A stretch of 64,000 nt of DNA. Origin: Isoetes taiwanensis. Taxonomy: Eukaryota > Streptophyta > Lycopodiopsida > Isoetales > Isoetaceae. The stretch lies in the NCBI GenBank assembly GCA_021234155.1, contig JAJEKV010000014.1:7953563-8017562 (forward strand), read 5' to 3'. The position numbers and the translations under genes were made by a program. Of this stretch, positions 63,538 through 64,000 are shown piece by piece; position 1 is the stretch's first letter, and every line of letters begins with the position of its first letter. A model generated the notes under the pieces. That model was not told where the DNA came from and searched no databases. It was given only the letters and a program-made list of their open reading frames with translations.

Positions 63538-64000
63538 TGTTGTGTCTATTGGGAGGCCTCAAGGGCCTATTAGACAACAAAAATTACACAATGTCATAAA
63601 ACAATAAATGAGTTTCCAAGTCCTCATCTAGCTCATCACTCTCGCTCAAAATCTCCGTATCTACATCAACTGGTTGAGATTCTAGATATGTATCTCTAAT
63701 TTGTAGCAACTCAATCAGATACTTACCTATTATGTCACCATATAGCATAAAGAATGAAGGGAGGTCCTCATACTGAATTCTATATTTTGCTCGGAGTTCC
63801 TTGTAAGCACTACATCGTAACAATGTATGGTCTTCATCTTCTACTTGTGCTGTGTCACATAATTTGCAATATCTCAGATGTCTAGGTAATATGTGTCCCC
63901 ATCTCCTAGTCTCCACACCCAAGTGGTGTGAGATAAGCCTTATCCTGCAAATTGCATGTCTCTTCTGTATAGATATTTTGTCCCTCAGGTGTCTAGCTTC
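63535..64000 (-). mobile_element. LINE copy A, 3' end; continues beyond the window
   Basis: A minus-strand open frame to 63584 with the knuckle CKLCDTAQVEDEDHTLLRC and the tail SESDELDEDLETHLLFYDIV, closely related to copy D. The 3' hairpin AGGCCTCAAGGGCCT (63554-63568) lies 19 bases from the GA tract. Confidence 0.88.

Overview
The window is nuclear DNA of a land plant. It is AT-leaning, with spliced host genes, plant-type Ty3/gypsy elements and plant-type L1 LINEs with DUF4283-like ORF1s. The amount of transposon DNA and the presence of a Replitron-like HUH element and a Crypton-like recombinase make me favour a seed-free plant such as a fern; that is inference and no marker settles it.

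Only two host genes are well supported. A two-exon gene (201-2154, +) encodes a 345-residue hydrophobic protein with a likely plastid transit peptide. A four-exon gene (33513-35838, +) encodes a complete 223-residue PLAC8-family Cys-rich protein. Everything else I can name is mobile or repetitive.

Layout: 4041-6318 holds a compact transposon-like unit between exact 27-bp direct repeats; it encodes a single-Tyr HUH Rep-type protein and no helicase. 6480-8550 is a decayed L1 LINE 3' part. 8712-9585 is a long-TIR MULE-type MITE with a 9-bp TSD. 9772-30405 is an old broken gypsy element (1.47-kb LTR, iMet primer site) into which a younger 9.66-kb gypsy element (18169-27829, minus strand, 5-bp TSD CGGGC) has inserted. 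The inner element carries an additional archaeal-type RNase H ahead of its RT. 32698-33340 is an imperfect tandem repeat with an inverted repeat. 37223-39563 (minus) is a Crypton/DUF3504-like tyrosine recombinase gene or relic. 41880-48050 (minus) is a decayed L1 LINE. 48066-51190 carries about 12 copies of a 20-bp near-palindrome around plus-strand open frames, and 51600-55100 (minus) is a decayed Mutator-like transposase with a SWIM motif.

The most striking region is 55505-64000. At least five LINE copies from several diverged lineages, all in the same orientation, lie head to tail, each starting and ending in a (TC)n/(GA)n tract. One (58350-63008) is nearly intact. It has an L1-type coiled-coil/RRM ORF1, an APE endonuclease plus RT ORF2, an ATG three bases from the microsatellite, and a 3' hairpin whose stem covaries between copies. 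I read this as a family of plant LINEs that targets (TC)n microsatellites, perhaps borrowing the tract as promoter or leader.
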